Assembly: GCF_024362695.1 (NCBI RefSeq)
Contig: NC_065422.1
Coordinates: 11,717,534 to 11,781,533 of the forward strand
Direction of reading: 5' to 3'
Source: Pectinophora gossypiella
Lineage: Eukaryota > Arthropoda > Insecta > Lepidoptera > Gelechiidae
DNA length: 64,000 nt
Shown: one piece after another, positions 44,604 to 53,725 of the stretch
How the letters are laid out: the number at the start of each line of letters is the position of its first letter
Numbering within the stretch: the first letter of the stretch is position 1
Program-made: the position numbers and the translations under genes
Notes under the pieces: generated by a model
Database searches by the model: none
What the model saw: only the letters and a program-made list of their open reading frames with translations
Told to the model about the DNA's origin: nothing

Positions 44604-44728
44604 CAGGGTGTTCTGGAGAAATTAAACGTCAAAACAAGTACACTGCAGTTAGTGTGTAACGCGATACGACAGCCGCACGGAAACTGGCATCGTATATTAC
44701 TTATACTGGATTATATTGCAACACCCTG
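44604..44728. mobile_element. Small TIR element flanked by TA
   Basis: CAGGGTGTT at 44604-44612 and AACACCCTG at 44720-44728 are perfect 9-bp inverted ends, and each is flanked by TA (44602-44603, 44729-44730). At 125 bp it is a good candidate for a miniature DNA transposon, though 9 bp is short proof and no second copy is present. Confidence 0.55.
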
Positions 44729-44839
44729 TAAATAGGAGGCATTAAAACAGAAACAAAAAGTTTGCATTGCACAAGACTCGAATAAAATGTAATACGACGA
44801 TAGATTGAAAAATAGGACAGCTATGCCGTGTAAATATTT

Positions 44840-45175
44840 TTTTTTTTTTTTTGACGTGACTTATTGTAGATTTGCCGCAGATGGCATTAACTACTTGGCC
44901 GGACAAATGGGGAGCGCTGAAGGCTCTCACCCGGTACAACGTTTAAGACAACAGGCCTGAGGGTGCCCAGTTGGGCGCGAACCTCGGCTCAGGGCGTCGT
45001 CTGAGAGGAAAAATATTTGAAAGAATTAATCGACCCTAGGGGGTCGATAGCGATAAGCGCTGAATGAGGGAAATCGTCGACCACGCCGGCGGGGTCGGTA
45101 TCGGGGTCCTGAAGTGTTTGGTGTCGCGAGCTGATTGGCTGCCTCTATGGCTAGAGTGATCGGGTCGTACCGTGT
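44840..45175 (-). mobile_element. 'CAATAAGTCACGTC' retroelement, longest copy
   Basis: A T-run (44838-44852) at the left end is the complement of a poly-A tail, so the element points to the minus strand. Blocks include TGACGTGACTTATTGTAGAT, ACTTGGCCGGACAAATGG, GGAGCGCTGAAGGCTCTCAC, CTGAGGGTGCCCAGTTGGGC and GGTATCGGGGTCCTGAAG. The copy at 52133-52440 is over 90 percent identical by eye. It is GC-rich. The minus frame at 44742-44939 partly lies in it but is shared only because the copies are so similar. Confidence 0.75.
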
Positions 45176-45599
45176 AAATATGTTGGTACCAACATTCTAC
45201 TTAAAATAAAATAAAATGCTTTTTTATTCAACAGAATGGTCAATTCAGTACAATTAGTGATTATATTTCAATAAAGATAACATTTTTACAATAGTATTTC
45301 CATTTTTTTCCGCGCAAAAAATAAAATAAACTAAAAATGAAAAAATAAAATAAATACGCGGGTAAAAATTTGGGCCGTCAAAGTATGGAAGCTGTTGTGA
45401 CGTTCATTATCATCAGCCGAGATTTTCTATCTAAGTGTAAGCACAGTTCATATTTTAGATTGTCTACTGGACTTATTGATATAGTATTATTGATTTTTTT
45501 TCAAACCAATTGTGTATTATGGGCTTTGATGAATTAACTACCAATTTGATCAATATTACACTTGACCAAAATTTATCACCTCATACGAACAAACAAGTT

Positions 45600-45757
45600 T
45601 AAACGCATTCATTATAATGTCAATACATACATACCTAAACTCACGCCTATTTCCTATCAGGGTAAACAGAGACTATGGAATTTCATTTGCGTCAATTCTG
45701 ACATTTGTTTCATACACGCACGTCGGTTCAGGGTAGATCGTGCTAAAGCTGTTTTAA
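45600..45757 (-). repeat. RTE-like LINE fragment, left of piggyBac insertion
   Basis: ATACATACCTAAACTCACGC, CTATTTCCTATCAGGG, AACAGAGACTATGGAATTTC and TTCATACACGCACG are the inverse of the LINE end at 26230-26330. It is cut at TTAA 45754-45757 and resumes at 46884. Confidence 0.6.
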
Positions 45758-45772
45758 CACGTTCCCTGTGCA
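45758..45772 (+). repeat. piggyBac left terminal inverted repeat
   Basis: CACGTTCCCTGTGCA, perfect inverse of 46869-46883, next to TTAA. Confidence 0.92.
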
Positions 45773-45908
45773 AGCCAAAATCAGACAATGAGCCCGTACG
45801 TGCAAATTTTTTTTTTTATAATAACGTAGGATGTTGTAGATATGGACGGAATATGGCAAGAAAATCATTATCGGGGAAGCCCCTTTTCAGTATTTTCCGA
45901 TTTTCCGA

Positions 45909-46035
45909 GTGCCCCACATGTGGTGCATACACGCACGAGCTTTTCGTTTCGTGCCTCACATATGGTTACATGCACGTATGAGTTCCATATGATGTGCCAT
46001 ACTTGTGGTGCAAGCACGTATGAAGTTTTTTTTAT
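45909..46035 (+). repeat. Three 43-bp subterminal repeats in piggyBac
   Basis: Units start at 45909, 45951 and 45994, each opening GTGCC and followed by a CACATGTGGTGCA-, CACATATGG- or ACTTGTGGTGCA-like core and a CACGTATGAG-like end. Inverse forms (CCTCAAAATGCCCCACATGTGGGTCATGCA region and CCCATATGTGAGGCACCC) lie near the right end at 46810-46870. Palindromic CACATGTG cores suggest protein binding sites, perhaps for the transposase. Confidence 0.65.
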
Positions 46036-46075
46036 GAGGGTAGATTCAATTTTCAATACACCTACACGATTCTAG

Positions 46076-46507
46076 GCGACACCCGTCCGAAAAACTTGCT
46101 TTTGGTATAAGAAAATCGCAGCGGATCTGATGTCAGTTGCTGTTGTAAACTCAATTTTGATCTACAAGGAACTGAATCCTGGTACTAAATTTTCACTTTT
46201 GAATGGTCATGAGAAAATTATCAAGCATCTCTTGGGCATTCAAGAAGATGATTCTGGAGCTGGACAATCAATTAGATCTAGCAATTCAAGCAGTTCAATT
46301 CGTTCCCAACATAGATTGACGAAAATTCCACGGCGATACGATAACAAAATATTTCGAAAACGTTGTACTGGCTGCTACAAAATCTTGAATGAACAAGGCT
46401 TGACACCTTCTGATGCTCGTAAAAAGGCGAAGAAAACTGACACTCAATGTGAAACTTGCAAAAAAGCGTTTTGTCTTAGTTGCTACAATGCATCCCATAA
46501 TTTTTAG
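46076..46507 (+). pseudogene. piggyBac transposase, C-terminal part
   Basis: The frame is open from 46076 (TAG at 46073-46075 precedes it) to the stop at 46505-46507. The first ATG is at 46130. The start TCFWYKKIAADLMSVAVVN is the typical hydrophobic 'WYKK...VAVVNS..IYK' segment after the catalytic core. Counting from that ATG, residues 79, 82, 107, 110, 115 and 118 are Cys and 123 is His (C-x2-C-x24-C-x2-C-x4-C-x2-C-x4-H), the cross-brace zinc-binding tail of piggyBac enzymes. The three catalytic Asp residues lie upstream in relatives and are absent. A Ser-rich linker (residues 49-59) joins the parts. Full-length enzymes are about 550-600 residues. Confidence 0.88.
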
Positions 46508-46868
46508 TTTATTGGTTTTATATGTATTTTTTTTTTCAAAAGGCTAGTTCTATAGTTTGTTTTCGTTTCATTTTATTCATTCAGTGATGCATCCTTGAAA
46601 TAAATAATAAAAAAACAATAATAAATAAAAAATACAGTCCATTTAAATGTTTTTTTTGACGTTGATTATCTGGCAACATTGCCCAAAATGTCCTCCGGTA
46701 ATAATATACTCTGTTTCACAATTTCATAGCTCATACGTGTAAGCTATTTTCAATACTTAAACTCACACGTGCAAGATTTTACAACCCTATAACTTTACAA
46801 GGGGGTGTGACCCATATGTGAGGCACCCACGTATCATTTATACCTCAAAATGCCCCACATGTGGGTCA

Positions 46869-46883
46869 TGCACAGGGAACGTG
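46869..46883 (-). repeat. piggyBac right terminal inverted repeat
   Basis: TGCACAGGGAACGTG, inverse of 45758-45772, followed by TTAA. Confidence 0.92.
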
Positions 46884-46935
46884 TTAAGGACATATCCAAT
46901 TTGGTCAATGTACGTCTTTTTATAATGTCAATATT
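46884..46935 (-). repeat. RTE-like LINE fragment, right of piggyBac insertion
   Basis: TTAAGGACATATCCAATTTG and GGTCAATGTACGTC continue the LINE sequence broken at 45757. The sequence continuity is inferred from lepidopteran copies of this LINE that I recall; no intact copy is in the window. Confidence 0.5.
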
Positions 46936-47640
46936 TGAAAAAATCTATCGCGTTCAAATTGCTTGACCCAAATGCCTGAAATTAAATTTGTTCCTCAGAC
47001 ATTTAACCCCAAATTGTTTCAAGTTTGTTTGATGTGTTAAACAGCCTTTACTTCCGACTTATAGCAAAGAATTAAAATTAGTAATTGCACGAATCGTGAA
47101 AGAAATCTGCAAAAGTACACGAGGCAGAAGATTGGCGACTGATTTTCGGTACTGAAGAAGAAAATATAATTAAAATGTGAAAGAATTTAGATGCCAAATA
47201 ATCTAAGGATGCTCAAAATAAAATTAACTGATATTCGAAAAGAAAAAGAAGATAACTCTACGGGTTGTTTTCTCAATGCAAATCTAACCTTGGCAGACAA
47301 TAACAATAGTTTACCCTCAAACTATGTTAATAAAATTCAAAACTAACAAAGCATCGTACCCAGGACCCACGATGCATCTAAACTAACCAAGCATTGCTAA
47401 ATACAAGACAATTATGAGTTTCCACTCTGCCACACCGCAGAGTAACGAATGATGCCCTTGAGATGACCGATACGATACATAGGGTGTATACAAATGGGGA
47501 AAGTTGGCTGGTAAGGTTGGCACACAAAGTCTCAGCAGAATTGCTAGACAGCCACAGCTCACAGGTGAAATTTCTTTTGAAGAGAGCAGTGCCAGAAGTC
47601 AGCATAAAGCCCTTTTAAGCCACGCTTGGTATCCTTAGAT
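46936..47640. other. Unassigned; possible decayed frame
   Basis: At 47194-47343 a plus-strand frame is open for about 49 codons without a start and reads like a real protein (LTDIRKEKEDNSTGCFLNAN), unlike most of the region. It may be a gag- or pol-derived remnant. No family assigned. Confidence 0.25.
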
Positions 47641-47642
47641 GA

Positions 47643-47725
47643 AAGACCAGACCTGTCAAATCTTCAGGTTAAATAAGCGAACTACGTATAAACGGGATAG
47701 CGCTAGAGTGATGATGATATAAATA
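47643..47725 (+). repeat. 'GCGGGTTGGAAGG' retroelement 3' end
   Basis: GACCTGTCAAATCTTCAGGT, AAACGGGATAGCGCTAG and GATGATGATATA. The 5' blocks are missing. Confidence 0.7.
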
Positions 47726-47869
47726 ATCATACAGTACAGGGTATTGGCCTTATCTGTGTTTGAAGTGCCTACAAGTGAAAACTTATGATTCTCCTACTCC
47801 AGTCCATTAGGAGGAATTGACTTCATTATATTTTTTTTTAATTTAAAATATTTCGTTTTAATATTATAT

Positions 47870-47995
47870 CCCTTCGCCGAGAGTATAGTCCGATATAAAC
47901 GACACGATCAAATAACTTAATGTGATGTCGTAAATAATTTCATTTTTTCCTCAGCATTGCACCCGAGCGAAGCCGGAGCGGGTCGCTAGTTAATG
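47870..47995 (-). repeat. 'ACTAGCGACCCGC' repeat, antisense
   Basis: GAGCGAAGCCGGAGCGGGTC followed by GCTAGT is the inverse of the opening of a common lepidopteran repeat whose sense strand reads CTAGCGACCCGCTCCGGC. The other end of the same family is at 48125-48345. Confidence 0.5.
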
Positions 47996-48039
47996 ATAAA
48001 AGGCATTTAAAAATATTACATAATATAAATATCCTATAC

Positions 48040-48120
48040 CTATATGTCCCACTGCTGGGCACAGGCCTCCCCTCAATCAACCGATCGACCGGAGTGGGTA
48101 TGGAGCATACCTTACATAAT
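48040..48120 (-). repeat. LINE 3' fragment, 'GTCCCACTGCTGGGC' family
   Basis: TGTCCCACTGCTGGGCACAG, GCCTCCCCTCAATCAACC and GGGTATGGAGCATACC. It is the cleanest copy of the family also seen at 5530-5700, 22970-23105, 50320-50400 and 58167-58235. Confidence 0.65.
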
Positions 48121-48124
48121 TTCA

Positions 48125-48345
48125 CTTAGGCTTAGGCGTAAAACAGCTCGTGTTAAAAACCTCAAAAATAACAGTATTTCTCCACTTTTTAATGGATGTT
48201 ATTATACATATAAACTTTCCTCTTGAATCACTCTATCTATTAAAAAAACCGTATCAAAATCCGTTGTGTAGTTTTAAAGATTTAAGCGTACATAGGGATA
48301 TAAGGACAGTAAAAGCGACTTTGTTTTATACTATGTAGTGATTAT
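48125..48345 (+). repeat. Repeat 3' end, 'AAAGCGACTTTGTTTTATAC'
   Basis: TTGAATCACTCTATCTATTA, AAAATCCGTTGTGTAGTTTT, AAGATTTAAGCGTACATAGG and AAAGCGACTTTGTTTTATAC make a block I recognise as the 3' part of a dispersed lepidopteran repeat. No second copy lies in this window. Confidence 0.55.
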
Positions 48346-48896
48346 TCTATTCGCAACTTCAATATTGATACAAAATGTTGCTTCTATCCGTATCCTGGTA
48401 AAGTTACCTGGCTAACTATCGCATATGGGTGATATAAGTTTTGATAGGAGCCTGATTAGAGAGGAGCGTGGGTTTGCATTAAAACTTACTACCATTACAA
48501 ACACTCGGGTTTCATTTGGCCATAATAGGACTTGCATTGGACCGCATTCTATTTATCTGTACTTGCGATTCAGTGCATTAACCTCTCTAGGTACCCCTCT
48601 TGTTATTTTATTTATTATAAATATTAAAAAAAATATTTGTGTTGTTTTTTTTTTGTAATAGACTAAGTCTTATTTTTCCTATAAAAAGAAAACCTGTAAG
48701 TACTTCGTTTAAATTATGAATAAATATTACTTAGAATTCATAGATTAACCTACGGAATTGCCAATAAAATTTAAAGCACAAATATTTCGTTACCCACTAA
48801 AATAAGTCATGTAAGATGCATATATCAAAATACAGAAAAAAAAATCGTCTTTTTCTGTATTTTTATACATTTACGTTACGTGATCTTTTGAAATGA
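48346..48896. other. Gene-free; hairpin
   Basis: AAAATACAGAAAAA (48827-48840) and its inverse (48850-48863) form a 14-bp stem with a 9-base loop. A 77-codon frame (48425-48658) is not recognised. Confidence 0.4.
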
Positions 48897-49205
48897 TTTC
48901 TGACATCTAGGCACAACACATCTTCCACCCATTATTATTCTGATCAAAATAAATAGAAGCAAAATAATCCTAAACCATATCAAATCAAATATACTTTATT
49001 GCTTTTTTTACTTTATTGCTTTATTGCCATATCTGATCCAAATATCAAGCAACAATTATTTTTAGATGTTTCTGCCATTACATTATTTTTTTTTTTAATA
49101 ATTATGTACCCGAGCAAAGAGAAAATAGGTAATTATCACGTTAAATCTGTACAACGCCATCTACATTTTTTTTGAGGAACGTAGCCTGGAAAGTCCCTAA
49201 TTGGG
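48897..49205 (+). repeat. Unnamed 290-bp repeat, copy 1
   Basis: This is collinear with 60397-60672 over most of its length: CACAACACATCTTCCACCC, TATTCTGATCAAAATA, TATCTGATCCAAATA, AATAATTATGTACCCGAGCA, GGTAATTATCACGTTAAAT and ACAACGCCATCTA..GTAGCCTGGAAAGTC. It has an extra TTTATTGC-rich insert at 48990-49030. There is no frame and no tRNA-like head. Confidence 0.7.
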
Positions 49206-50094
49206 AATACAATCGTGAGTATTATGTCTGTATATCAAAAATGGAACAGACAAAAAAGGTTACTTACTCATATTTTGACGGATATTTCTTTCAAGTCACG
49301 TAGACACCTATGCTCAAATAGAAATAGTTTTTGTTATTCAATATTTTCAAACCTATTTTAAAATATTGGTTCATTTTTATGCATTTTTTTCTAAGTGACG
49401 TTATATAGAAAGGCAAATCCCGTACTCGTCACTAGTGAGCCAAAAGTACCGCGTTTCTACGAATTCTTTCATTAGCCAAACAAAAGGCCAACTAAAGGAG
49501 GCAGTATTTCTCTTCGTAAATAGCCTATAAATTTTTATTATGGCCACTTCTTATTTGAGGTACAGAGGTTTTCCTGATAAATAGCGATGTTTTATTATGT
49601 AAGACTAAAAGGTCATATTTGATTGCGTGGAGATATTCTAAGATGTAGGGTGATTAGACTTCGGTCCTTTGTTATTATTATATTTTAGTAATAATACAAT
49701 ACAGATACTATATTTAACGGGTCGATACGTGATTAAATGTGAAATAAGGTAAAAACAATTATCTTTCTTGTTATTATATAGGTAAGTATGTTTACTTTAT
49801 ATAATTTACCGGAAGTAATCTGGAAGAGATCGCTGTTAGCCTTTGCCCACTTAAGTTTAAATAAATTGTTTGCGTTTATGCTATAAATAACGAGTTCACT
49901 TACGAACCACCCACAACTTAAAATATATATCAAATTAAGGACATTTAGTTCATTGGTTGCTAGGTAATTAATTGCTAATAGGTATCTATCTACTTAGTAC
50001 TTAAATATATTTTTTTGTGCAACAACTTTTAACTTGTCATGTTGTCTACAATTTCATACTTCGGAAATAGAGGTAAAAAAAACAGAAAAAAATA
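49206..50094. other. Gene-free, nothing recognised
   Basis: No shared repeat and no long frame. Confidence 0.45.
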
Positions 50095-50260
50095 AAGAAG
50101 ACAGAGGAAGACCTGGAAGGACATAAATTTGAGATATCCTTAGTAAAGGTTAAGTACGATCGACTCTGAATTGAAGTGCATGTATGAAACGATTGAGGAA
50201 GCAAGTGAAATGCATCAGGATCGAAGCTAACGTAATTCCATAGTCTGTGCTTACCCCCTA
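50095..50260 (+). repeat. RTE-like LINE 3' end
   Basis: GAGGAAGACCTGGAAGGACA, ATATCCTTAGTAAAGGT, TGCATGTATGAAACGATTGA and GCATCAGGATCGAAGC. The block reaches further 5' than the copy at 26160-26330 and lacks the ATGTATG tail. Confidence 0.6.
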
Positions 50261-50319
50261 ACCCTGTTTACCGTGTTTACCCTGTTTGCTTTTGCTTGCT
50301 TTTTTGTTTGCCTGTTTTG

Positions 50320-50400
50320 CTTTGCATAGGGAAGGCCCGTGCCCCAGCAGTGGGGACGTTAATGGGCTGATGATGATGATAATGATGATGATGATGTTTT
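50320..50400 (+). repeat. LINE 3' end with GAT tail
   Basis: GAAGGCCCGTGCCCCAGCAG, TGGGGACGTTAATGGGC and a (TGA)n run to 50396. The target-primed tail of GAT units gives the sense strand. The reading frame across the run (MMMIMMMMM) is an artefact. Confidence 0.65.
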
Positions 50401-50734
50401 GCTTACGTGAGTTTTTGTATGTATGTAAATTGTGGTGTGTTGTTATTAACCTACATATAATATTAATTCAACTAAAATCGACATAAATTGTAAACCAAAA
50501 TGTGGCGCGCCTTAGGTGAAAATGCTTAAACTAAGTCTAAGAGATGACTCGAATCTGTTACGAGGTTTCTACGCCGAGCTTAGTTCGTACAAGTTAAGAC
50601 TTACGGGTTTACCTAGTTGCCAACTATACTGTCATGTTGCATGCTTAGCATGAACTTATTTTAAACTATAAGTAGGTACCATATAATAAACTTCTTTTAC
50701 ACAACATTATAAGTTAATGGGCTGGTCATGATGA

Positions 50735-51020
50735 CATAACATAAGCTCACGACTATATCCCAATTGGGGTAGTGAGGGTACGGTCACGAGTACTAATATG
50801 TATACACTTTGATACCATGTCACATTAACTTTTTAGACAAATTAAACCGTACGTCTCATTAAATGTCAAATACGATGGTGCAACAAGGTTCTAAAGTGAG
50901 TAACATATTACTCATGACACACACACACACTCATGACATGATGTACATTAATCGCAAGATGAACTAAGTAACCTCATAGGTGGTGAGCGAGCGTGTCAGT
51001 GAAAACTGCACTTAAGATAC
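50735..51020 (-). repeat. SINE-2 split by a second repeat
   Basis: AAGCTCACGACTATATCCCA and ATTGGGGTAGTGAGG (50747-50782) and then ATCGCAAGATGAACTAAG (about 50951-50968) and GTCAGTGAAAACTGCAC are consecutive parts of SINE-2 in antisense. Between them about 155 bp intrude (50785-50940), including TACCATGTCACATTAAC and ACGATGGTGCAACAAGG, unlike SINE-2 and ending in a CA microsatellite. Confidence 0.55.
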
Positions 51021-51149
51021 TATAATAAAAAGTTTTGTATTGTTATTGTGGACTTCCACCACCACTATACTTATATTACCTATAATATTTTTTTAATATT
51101 TTTTTTTGCGTAAATGCTTTTTTCTCGATGCCATTGTATCCTTTCAAAT

Positions 51150-51350
51150 AAATACTACTTATAGAATGGATATAATACTCTCCGCCCCGCACTAATACTC
51201 AAACTCTAAATTCAAAAATATCTTTATTCCCTACGTAACGTAGTTACATAGTTAATCGTCAATTTTTACATAATTAAATTTTTTTCGAACGACTCATCCG
51301 ACTAATTATACTGCAGCTTCTCACAACCCGTATAGCCGAGGAAAAGTAGC
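51150..51350 (-). repeat. GAATTTG-tailed retroelement, 3' end
   Basis: AATTCAAAAATATCTTTATT, CGTAGTTACATAGTTAATCG, TCAATTTTTACATAA and TATAGCCGAGGAAAAGTAGC match 26660-26800. Just to the left, ACTTATAGAATGG and CTCTCCGCCCCGCAC are a fragment of the 'AGAACGGCACTCTCC' repeat. Confidence 0.65.
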
Positions 51351-51419
51351 TGCAATAATATGAGCTTGGTTTACTTTTACCCGTTTCTGTTTTGTGAAGA
51401 AATAACATTGAATGACAAC

Positions 51420-51510
51420 AATAAAGAGCCCTCGGCGCTCCCATTTGTCCGGCCAAGTAGTTAATGGCATCCGAAGCAAACCTACAAGTAAGTCACGTTA
51501 AAAAACTAAT
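51420..51510 (+). repeat. 'CAATAAGTCACGTC' retroelement 3' end
   Basis: AGAGCCCTCGGCGCTCCC, GTCCGGCCAAGTAGTTAATG and AAGTAAGTCACGTTAAAAAA. Confidence 0.65.
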
Positions 51511-52069
51511 AATGGGATGACAATAGCTAAAACCCTTTGGCCCTTTAGCATGGCTCTGAAGATCTCAATTTATAAAAATTGAAGATCCAAATATATTTTT
51601 AATTAATTCTCCATAAAATATATATTTTATAAAATTATAATATTCGGATAGCGTTTCCCCGCTTTACTTAATTGAAAAGAAAGTAATTAACACCATTTTT
51701 CAGCAAAGCGAAAGTTCTTTTTTAATTGAATTCCGTGCCATTTTTCTACCGCACACACACTGAGCCGCTAGTGTATTCAAAAGCCAATTATTATTAATTA
51801 GAAAAATAATTTTCTTTTGTTCCCATCAATAGTGACCGCGGAAATTCAATTTTGTGTTTAAAGCTTATAAACCGATATTGATGAAACCGAGCTCTTTTAT
51901 AGATACTCTCCGACATATTTTTATGCCGTAGTGGGGAACCATGATGGAAAATGTTCCATACCCCGTCTGCTGTAGTTGTTTTCTAAATTCCTAGTCTCCT
52001 TTATGTGTGTGTGCGCATTTCGTACTTTTACCATTCACATTCTATACTCCCAGTTAAAGCTTTGTTTAA
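51511..52069. other. Gene-free, nothing recognised
   Basis: No shared repeat and no long frame in this AT-rich stretch. Confidence 0.45.
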
Positions 52070-52440
52070 GTCCCATGTAATAGGGCGCGAGTCTATTGCT
52101 ATAAACCAGGCACAAATCCTGGAAACCTTTTTTTTTGACGTGACTTATTGTAGATTTGAAGCAGATGGCATTAACTACTTGGCCGGACAAATGGGGAGCG
52201 CTGAAGGCTCTCACCCGGTACAACGTTTAAGACAACATGCCTGAGGGTGCCCAGTTGGGCGCGGACCTCGGCTCAGGGCGTCGTCTGAGTGAAAAAATAT
52301 TTGAAAGAATTAATTGACCCTAGTGGGTCGATAGCGATAAGCACTGATTGAGGGAAGTTGTCGACCATGCCGGCGGGGTCGGTATCGGGGTCCTGAAGTG
52401 TTTGGTGTCGCGAGCTGATTGGTTGCCACTTATTGAAGTT
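52070..52440 (-). repeat. Retroelement pair, second full 'CAATAAGTCACGTC' copy
   Basis: GTAATAGGGCGCGAGTCTAT and CAGGCACAAATCCTGG (52078-52124) belong to the family in the hairpin spacer at 41711. TTTTTTTTGACGTGACTTAT begins the near-identical copy of 44840-45175. It ends at about 52435. Both point to the minus strand if the T-run is a poly-A complement. Confidence 0.7.
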
Positions 52441-53424
52441 GGTTCATTGAGAAAAGGTAAAAACCTCCTTTGTCATTGGCCACTTCCTACGCACATTTTT
52501 GGTATTTTCCTTTTTCAAAAAGTGACTGACAGTTTTCCAAAATCTTTTTATCAGTGTCAAACAAAAACCAAAATAATTATTATTCAGTGTCTGTGCTTTT
52601 AACCCAAAAAACTATCTTTGTGTAAATATAAAATATAAGACTCGTGTGAAACAGACATTTCCTCGCGGGATACGTAGAACGTAGAACGAAGGGTAAGTCG
52701 TATTTCCATCATCACCTCTATGGGTAGAACCTGGAAACCACGTGACAGCAAATATTATCTATACATTGTTTTAATTCATTCATTCCGATATCAAAAACAT
52801 AAACAAGCGGCAAAGAAAGAGGGTAGACAGATATGTCTGCCCGTAGAAAATTATGGATATACCTACTCCACTCCAATCTCATCAGTCATCCCGTGATCAT
52901 GGCACTTGCAACAGTGTCGAAATATCGGGAGTCTCATATCCCCATTTAAACGCGGTAAGAACCCGTTATTATGTGCTTTAATTAATATTATCTATGATCC
53001 AAACATAAATTCAAATTCGTAATGACGAATTCAGTGCCTAGTTCAGAGCGCCAGCCGGTATTCGAATCCGTGACACTGTGATGCAAGTCACAAGTTTTCC
53101 AAACAGGAGCTATCACTGGGCCGTACAATCTTGCCAAACAGGGGTTGTCCATCTGGATTAGCAACATTGTCACTTTATAGATTTTATTTTGACAAAGCCT
53201 TAGGTGCTAAAACAGCTAAGTAATAAACTTAAATTCCGTTTTCACCATCAACGTAAAAAGTTTTTGAATAGAAGCGTGGTATTTCACTTTGCATACATTT
53301 TAAACATTGTCGCAACGGAATTGCTAGTAAAGTGACTCAATGTAACGTGTAGTCGAGCTGTATTTCTTTTGGGGTGGACAGTGAGTTTGAAATCTTTATT
53401 TGATAGAAAGAAAGACATATATTA
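52441..53424. other. Gene-free; tRNA-like antisense relic
   Basis: ATTATCTATGATCCAAACAT (52985-53004) equals 41774-41793 in the hairpin spacer. It is followed by CGGTATTCGAATCCGTGACA (53057), an antisense B-box-like relic. Otherwise nothing is recognised. Confidence 0.4.
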
Positions 53425-53725
53425 CTAGCGGCCGCCCGCGTATTCGTCCGTGTGGATTTCGGTTTCCGCGGTAAGAATTTCCGAACTTTTTAATTATTAA
53501 ATTTAGGGTATAGAGTCTAAATTAAAAAAAAAAGAAGTCATAAGTTGAAGTCGCGGGCGGCCGCTTGTATCTTTATAAATTGTAGCCTGTATGTTATTTT
53601 GATGTATAAGCTACATTATTGTAAAGTTTCATTGAGATCTATTCGGTAGTTTTTGGGTGAAAGAGTAACAAACATCCAAGCATCCATATTCACAAACTTT
53701 CACATTTATAATATTAGTAAGATGA
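53425..53725 (+). repeat. Chimeric repeat with inverted GCGGCCGCCCGCG
   Basis: AGCGGCCGCCCGCG (53428-53441) and its inverse (53552-53565) flank about 110 bp. Then GTAAAGTTTCATTGAGATCT, GGGTGAAAGAGTAACAAACA and TTTATAATATTAGTAAGATG form the 3' end. In this repeat type the GGCCGCCC head is normally single, so two heads in opposite orientation point to a rearranged or double insertion. Confidence 0.5.

Larger units (their letters stand above)
45758..46883 (+). mobile_element. piggyBac-type element, internally deleted
   Basis: The element is 1126 bp, begins with CACGTTCCCTGTGCA (45758-45772) and ends with its exact inverse (46869-46883). TTAA lies directly outside both ends (45754-45757 and 46884-46887), the strict target duplication of piggyBac elements. 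It keeps only the last part of a transposase (46076-46507). The catalytic DDD region and N-terminus are replaced by about 300 bp of non-coding DNA with subterminal repeats. Outside, the LINE fragment on both sides joins across a single TTAA, which confirms the insertion boundaries. Confidence 0.92.

Noticed and set aside
44742..44939. Conserved small protein because a similar frame occurs at 52035-52223
   Set aside because: The similarity is that of the repeat copies themselves, and the frame is antisense to the sequence only where copies align.
50286..50486. Met-rich 66-codon protein
   Set aside because: It is the translation of a GAT-repeat LINE tail.
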